Shown here one piece after another: positions 14,831 through 16,436 of a stretch of 16,436 bases of DNA (positions are counted from its first letter, which is position 1; the number at the start of each line of letters is the position of its first letter). Source of the DNA: JAKAVK01 sp964419095 (GTDB lineage Archaea; Micrarchaeota; Micrarchaeia; Micrarchaeales; CABMGC01); assembly GCA_964419095.1 (NCBI GenBank), contig CAYQOG010000018.1, forward strand, positions 1 to 16,436. The letters run 5' to 3'. The position numbers and the translations under genes were made by a program. The notes beneath the pieces were generated by a model. The model had not been told where the DNA came from and did not search any database. It saw nothing but the letters and a program-made list of their open reading frames with translations.

Positions 14831-15193
14831 TTAAACGTGGGTGAACCTGAAGCGTCTTGTGACTGGCTCATTGGTCCTGGGTGAAAGTATCCCGGCATTG
14901 GGAACCAGCTCAAGCACGATGGGCATGCTCCCTCTTCTGAGTTTTGCGAATACCGACATGCCGTCCTGCTCCACGTCGCTGAATCTTCCGAAACTCATCG
15001 CAACGCCAAGCCTTCTGGTTGCTATGTATATCACAGAGCCTGAGTCGTCCCTCTTGCACTGGATCAAGTAGGTGCTATTCTTAACCCTTGACTCATTGTG
15101 GACGAAAACCCTCGCGTCATCACTCGGCCTTACCGGCTGACTGTCTACCCACCTGCTTGCTGCAGCACTGAAACGTTCTACGCGCAATGGCAT
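14831..15193 (-). CDS. Small unrecognised protein
   Basis: I do not recognise this gene. It would encode 120 residues from the ATG at 15193; a GTG at 15202 is the alternative. The protein is basic and soluble, with no membrane segment or signal. Alternating hydrophobic strands (STYLIQCK, SVIYIATR, MPIVLELVP) suggest a small beta-rich fold, with single Cys46. Reality is supported by a strong TATA element (15229-15236) at the right distance, by the lack of a better frame on either strand, and by its placement between genes without overlap. It is transcribed away from rpo4, from a shared 150-base divergent promoter region, and in the same direction as the MoxR gene. Confidence 0.55.
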   Translation of the reverse strand: MPLRVERFSAAASRWVDSQPVRPSDDARVFVHNESRVKNSTYLIQCKRDDSGSVIYIATRRLGVAMSFGRFSDVEQDGMSVFAKLRRGSMPIVLELVPNAGILSPRTNEPVTRRFRFTHV

Positions 15194-15228
15194 GAAAATC
15201 ACTAGTGCAACCTTCTGCGACTTTGTTC

Positions 15229-15236
15229 TATAAATA
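15229..15236 (-). promoter_or_regulatory. TATA promoter of the 15193 gene
   Basis: The minus strand reads CGAAGGTATTTATAG, with a purine-rich BRE-like part and a good TATA box. It predicts a start near 15206 and a leader of about 13 bases to the ATG at 15193. Confidence 0.6.
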
Positions 15237-15291
15237 CCTTCGCCCGGCTTTTCAAGGCGTGAATCTCTTTACCGGAGCAAATGACAGAAAG

Positions 15292-15302
15292 GCTTAAAAT
15301 AA
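15292..15302 (+). promoter_or_regulatory. BRE/TATA promoter of the rpo4 gene
   Basis: GAAAGGCTTAAAATAA has a BRE-like GAAAGG followed by a TATA-like CTTAAAAT. A start about 25 bases on (near 15322) leaves a short leader that contains the GGAGG ribosome-binding site. A second A/T run, CATATATA at 15312-15319, is nearer but too close to the ATG to leave room for that site. Confidence 0.5.
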
Positions 15303-15333
15303 GGAGCATGGCATATATACCCTACAGCAAAGT

Positions 15334-15338
15334 GGAGG
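15334..15338 (+). promoter_or_regulatory. Ribosome-binding site of rpo4
   Basis: GGAGG lies six bases before the ATG at 15345. It is the clearest Shine-Dalgarno match in the window and fixes this start, in contrast to the probably leaderless genes nearby. Confidence 0.75.
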
Positions 15339-15344
15339 ATTTCA

Positions 15345-15683
15345 ATGATCGGAAGAGGCAAGACTGACACTAGAATAGCTACACTGCCGGAAGTGCTCGA
15401 GATACTCGAGGAGAGGAAGAAGGAGGGGGACACGGGCTACGAGCAGCAGCTGACCGATGAATATGCGAAGAAGTTCACAAAGCTGAGCGCGGCTGACGCC
15501 AAGAAGATCATGAAGGAGCTTGCGGAGCTTGGACTCGGGGAGAAGTCCGCTTCAAAAGTAGTGGAGATAATGCCTGCAGACCTGATAATGCTAAAGCAGG
15601 TGCTCATCATAGAGAAGAAGCCGCTCGAAGAGGATGCTGTAACAAAGGTCCTCGAAGTCGTAAAGAGCTACGCGGGGAAGTAG
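15345..15683 (+). CDS. rpo4: DNA-directed RNA polymerase subunit Rpo4 (RpoF)
   Basis: This 112-residue protein is the usual length for archaeal Rpo4/RpoF, the homologue of eukaryotic Rpb4. With Rpo7 it forms the stalk of RNA polymerase. The N-terminal part (TLPEVLEILEERKKEG) leads into a helical region with LTDEYAKKFTKLSAADAKKIMKEL. The HRDC-like C-terminal part contains LGLGEKSASKVVEIMPADLIMLKQVL, the most recognisable block (IMP at 75-77). The start is fixed by GGAGG at 15334-15338. It is followed after 25 bases by the DUF655 gene, a neighbour pair conserved in many archaea. In many archaea rpl21e precedes rpo4; here a divergent small gene takes that place. Confidence 0.9.
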   Translation: MIGRGKTDTRIATLPEVLEILEERKKEGDTGYEQQLTDEYAKKFTKLSAADAKKIMKELAELGLGEKSASKVVEIMPADLIMLKQVLIIEKKPLEEDAVTKVLEVVKSYAGK

Positions 15684-15708
15684 CAAGAGATTCTTGGGAT
15701 GTGGAGCT

Positions 15709-16305
15709 ATGGAGGGGGAACCGCGAAGAGAGGACCTTGAAGAATACGCCGTAGTGCTAGACTACCTTCCGATAGGGAGAAGCTCATCCGCAAGGTCGGA
15801 GCCGCTGGTCCAACTGCTCGGAGAGACAAAATTTACGCTTCTCGAGGCTGTGCCAAAGAGCGCCGAGATAAAAGTCGAGGAGACGGTATACATAGGCAAG
15901 GGCGACAGGGATAAGATATCCTTGATAAAGAGCAGGCTCAATTATACTGATCTGACGGAAGGAGCGAAGAAGGAACTGTCCAACGCGATTGCAAACGTAG
16001 TCAGGAAGCATGAGAAGAAGTATGTCGATTTGTTCAACAACGCGTCAGCACTGAACATCAGGATGCATGCACTTGAGTTGCTCCCCAACGTCGGAAAGAA
16101 GCACCTCGCCGCAATTCTGGAAGCAAGGGAGGAGAAGCCATTCGAATCTTTCAAGGACATTACCGATAGAGTCTCGCTGCTCCAGGATCCCGTGAAGCTG
16201 ATAGTGGAGAGGATAGTCGTGGAGCTGAAGGGAGAGAGCAGATTCTACCTGCTTACGAAGCCCCCTGCAGCACCGCACGACCACGAGCACGGCGGCAGAT
16301 ACTGA
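15709..16305 (+). CDS. DUF655 protein (helix-hairpin-helix, putative nucleic-acid binding)
   Basis: This is a 198-residue protein from the ATG at 15709; GGAG at 15702-15705 lies just upstream. An in-frame TTG at 15694 would add five residues and is less likely. The N-terminal half (EEYAVVLDYLPIGR, about 11-24, to KVEETVYIGKGDRDKI, about 55-70) looks like a small beta-barrel, OB-like nucleic-acid-binding domain. Residues 124-133 (LLPNVGKKHL) followed by ILEAREEKPFESFKDI form a helix-hairpin-helix motif. The family is archaeal and usually encoded beside rpo4, as here, but its role is not established; RNA or DNA binding is inferred from the motifs. The C-terminus ends in a His-rich tail (PHDHEHGG). 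Confidence 0.88.
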   Translation: MEGEPRREDLEEYAVVLDYLPIGRSSSARSEPLVQLLGETKFTLLEAVPKSAEIKVEETVYIGKGDRDKISLIKSRLNYTDLTEGAKKELSNAIANVVRKHEKKYVDLFNNASALNIRMHALELLPNVGKKHLAAILEAREEKPFESFKDITDRVSLLQDPVKLIVERIVVELKGESRFYLLTKPPAAPHDHEHGGRY

Positions 16306-16313
16306 CTAAGAAG

Positions 16314-16333
16314 ATGCGTTGGGTTCAACGCAT
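16314..16333 (+). terminator. Hairpin after the DUF655 gene
   Basis: ATGCGTTG (16314-16321), a GGTT loop and CAACGCAT (16326-16333) form a perfect 8-bp stem eight bases after the stop. No clear T run follows, so termination is uncertain. Its last arm overlaps the TATA element of the tRNA gene. It may act as terminator, processing site or boundary. Confidence 0.4.
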
Positions 16334-16339
16334 ATAAAT
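16332..16339 (+). promoter_or_regulatory. TATA promoter of the tRNA-Val gene
   Basis: GCATATAAATC has a TATA centre about 29 bases before the first base of the tRNA, the expected distance for archaeal stable-RNA genes with a few bases of 5' leader. Confidence 0.6.
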
Positions 16340-16364
16340 CTCATAGGATAATACTTTCTTCAGC

Positions 16365-16436
16365 GGAGGCATAGTCTAGTGGCAGGACGGCAGATTGACA
16401 TTCTGCAGACAGGAGTTCAATTCTCCTTGCCTCCAC
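16365..16436 (+). tRNA. tRNA-Val (GAC), at window edge
   Basis: A full cloverleaf can be folded. The acceptor GGAGGCA (16365-16371) pairs with TGCCTCC (16428-16434). The D arm is GTCT/GGAC with a loop holding the GG pair. The anticodon stem GCAGA/TCTGC has loop TTGACAT, so the anticodon is GAC (reads GUC and GUU, valine). The T arm is AGGAG/CTCCT with loop TTCAATT. The discriminator is A (16435), as valine tRNAs need. The variable loop has four bases and there is no intron. The final C at 16436 may be the first base of an encoded CCA or simply flanking sequence; the window stops there. Confidence 0.9.

Noticed and set aside
16319..16330. GGGTTCAA segment resembling a tRNA T-loop
   Set aside because: It does not form a T arm with the right stem and has no other tRNA parts around it; it is explained as the loop of the hairpin at 16314-16333.
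9784..16436. Integrated element bounded by tRNA-Val
   Set aside because: No integrase and no repeated tRNA end were seen, and rpo4-DUF655 lies between the tRNA and the secretion genes. The window ends at the tRNA, so this cannot be supported.
1..16436. CRISPR array, rRNA, insertion sequence or riboswitch
   Set aside because: No regularly spaced repeats, transposase motifs or known RNA signatures were found on reading both strands.

Overview
The window looks like a piece of an archaeal genome, most plausibly from a small-genome DPANN lineage (Micrarchaeota-like; this is inference). The archaeal evidence is direct. It carries an RNA polymerase Rpo4 (RpoF) gene followed by a DUF655 gene, TATA-type promoters 25-30 bases ahead of genes with little or no leader, and a CCA-less (or edge-truncated) tRNA-Val. 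A 100-N scaffold gap at 5426-5525 shows it is a draft, probably metagenomic, assembly.

Left and centre (1-9783, all minus strand) hold one long, tightly packed operon. Read in transcription order it contains six tandem paralogous polytopic membrane proteins of VirB6/TrbL type: 9783-8494, 8489-7281, 7284-gap, gap-4275, 4275-2962 and 2960-1755. Two related proteins follow (1668-814 and 802-<1). Each has two N-terminal membrane helices and a soluble domain resembling the ATPase-free N-terminal part of VirB4/TraC-type proteins. Most junctions are stop/start overlaps or gaps of a few bases. The six VirB6-like proteins share a signature I could align by hand, R-x5-R-x2-G-G-x13-P, with exact spacing in five of them and a 4-residue insertion in the sixth.

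Centre-right (9825-13719) holds a polytopic membrane protein (DUF4013/YciC-like), a plus-strand VapBC toxin-antitoxin pair with a 20-bp palindromic operator touching the antitoxin start codon, a 620-residue GT-C-type glycosyltransferase, and a 125-residue two-helix protein with a signal peptide that looks like a VirB2/TrbC-type pilin. The pilin has its own promoter and a stem-loop terminator. Pilin, six VirB6-like channels and VirB3/VirB4N-like proteins together suggest a type IV secretion or DNA-transfer apparatus related to bacterial conjugation machines and to the crenarchaeal Ced DNA-import system. The VirB4/HerA-type motor is not in the window and may lie beyond the left edge.

Right end (13836-16436) holds a MoxR-family AAA+ ATPase, a small unrecognised protein with a good promoter, then the housekeeping rpo4-DUF655 pair and tRNA-Val(GAC) cut at the window edge. 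No CRISPR array, rRNA or insertion sequence was seen. No stretch longer than 300 bases lacks a gene.
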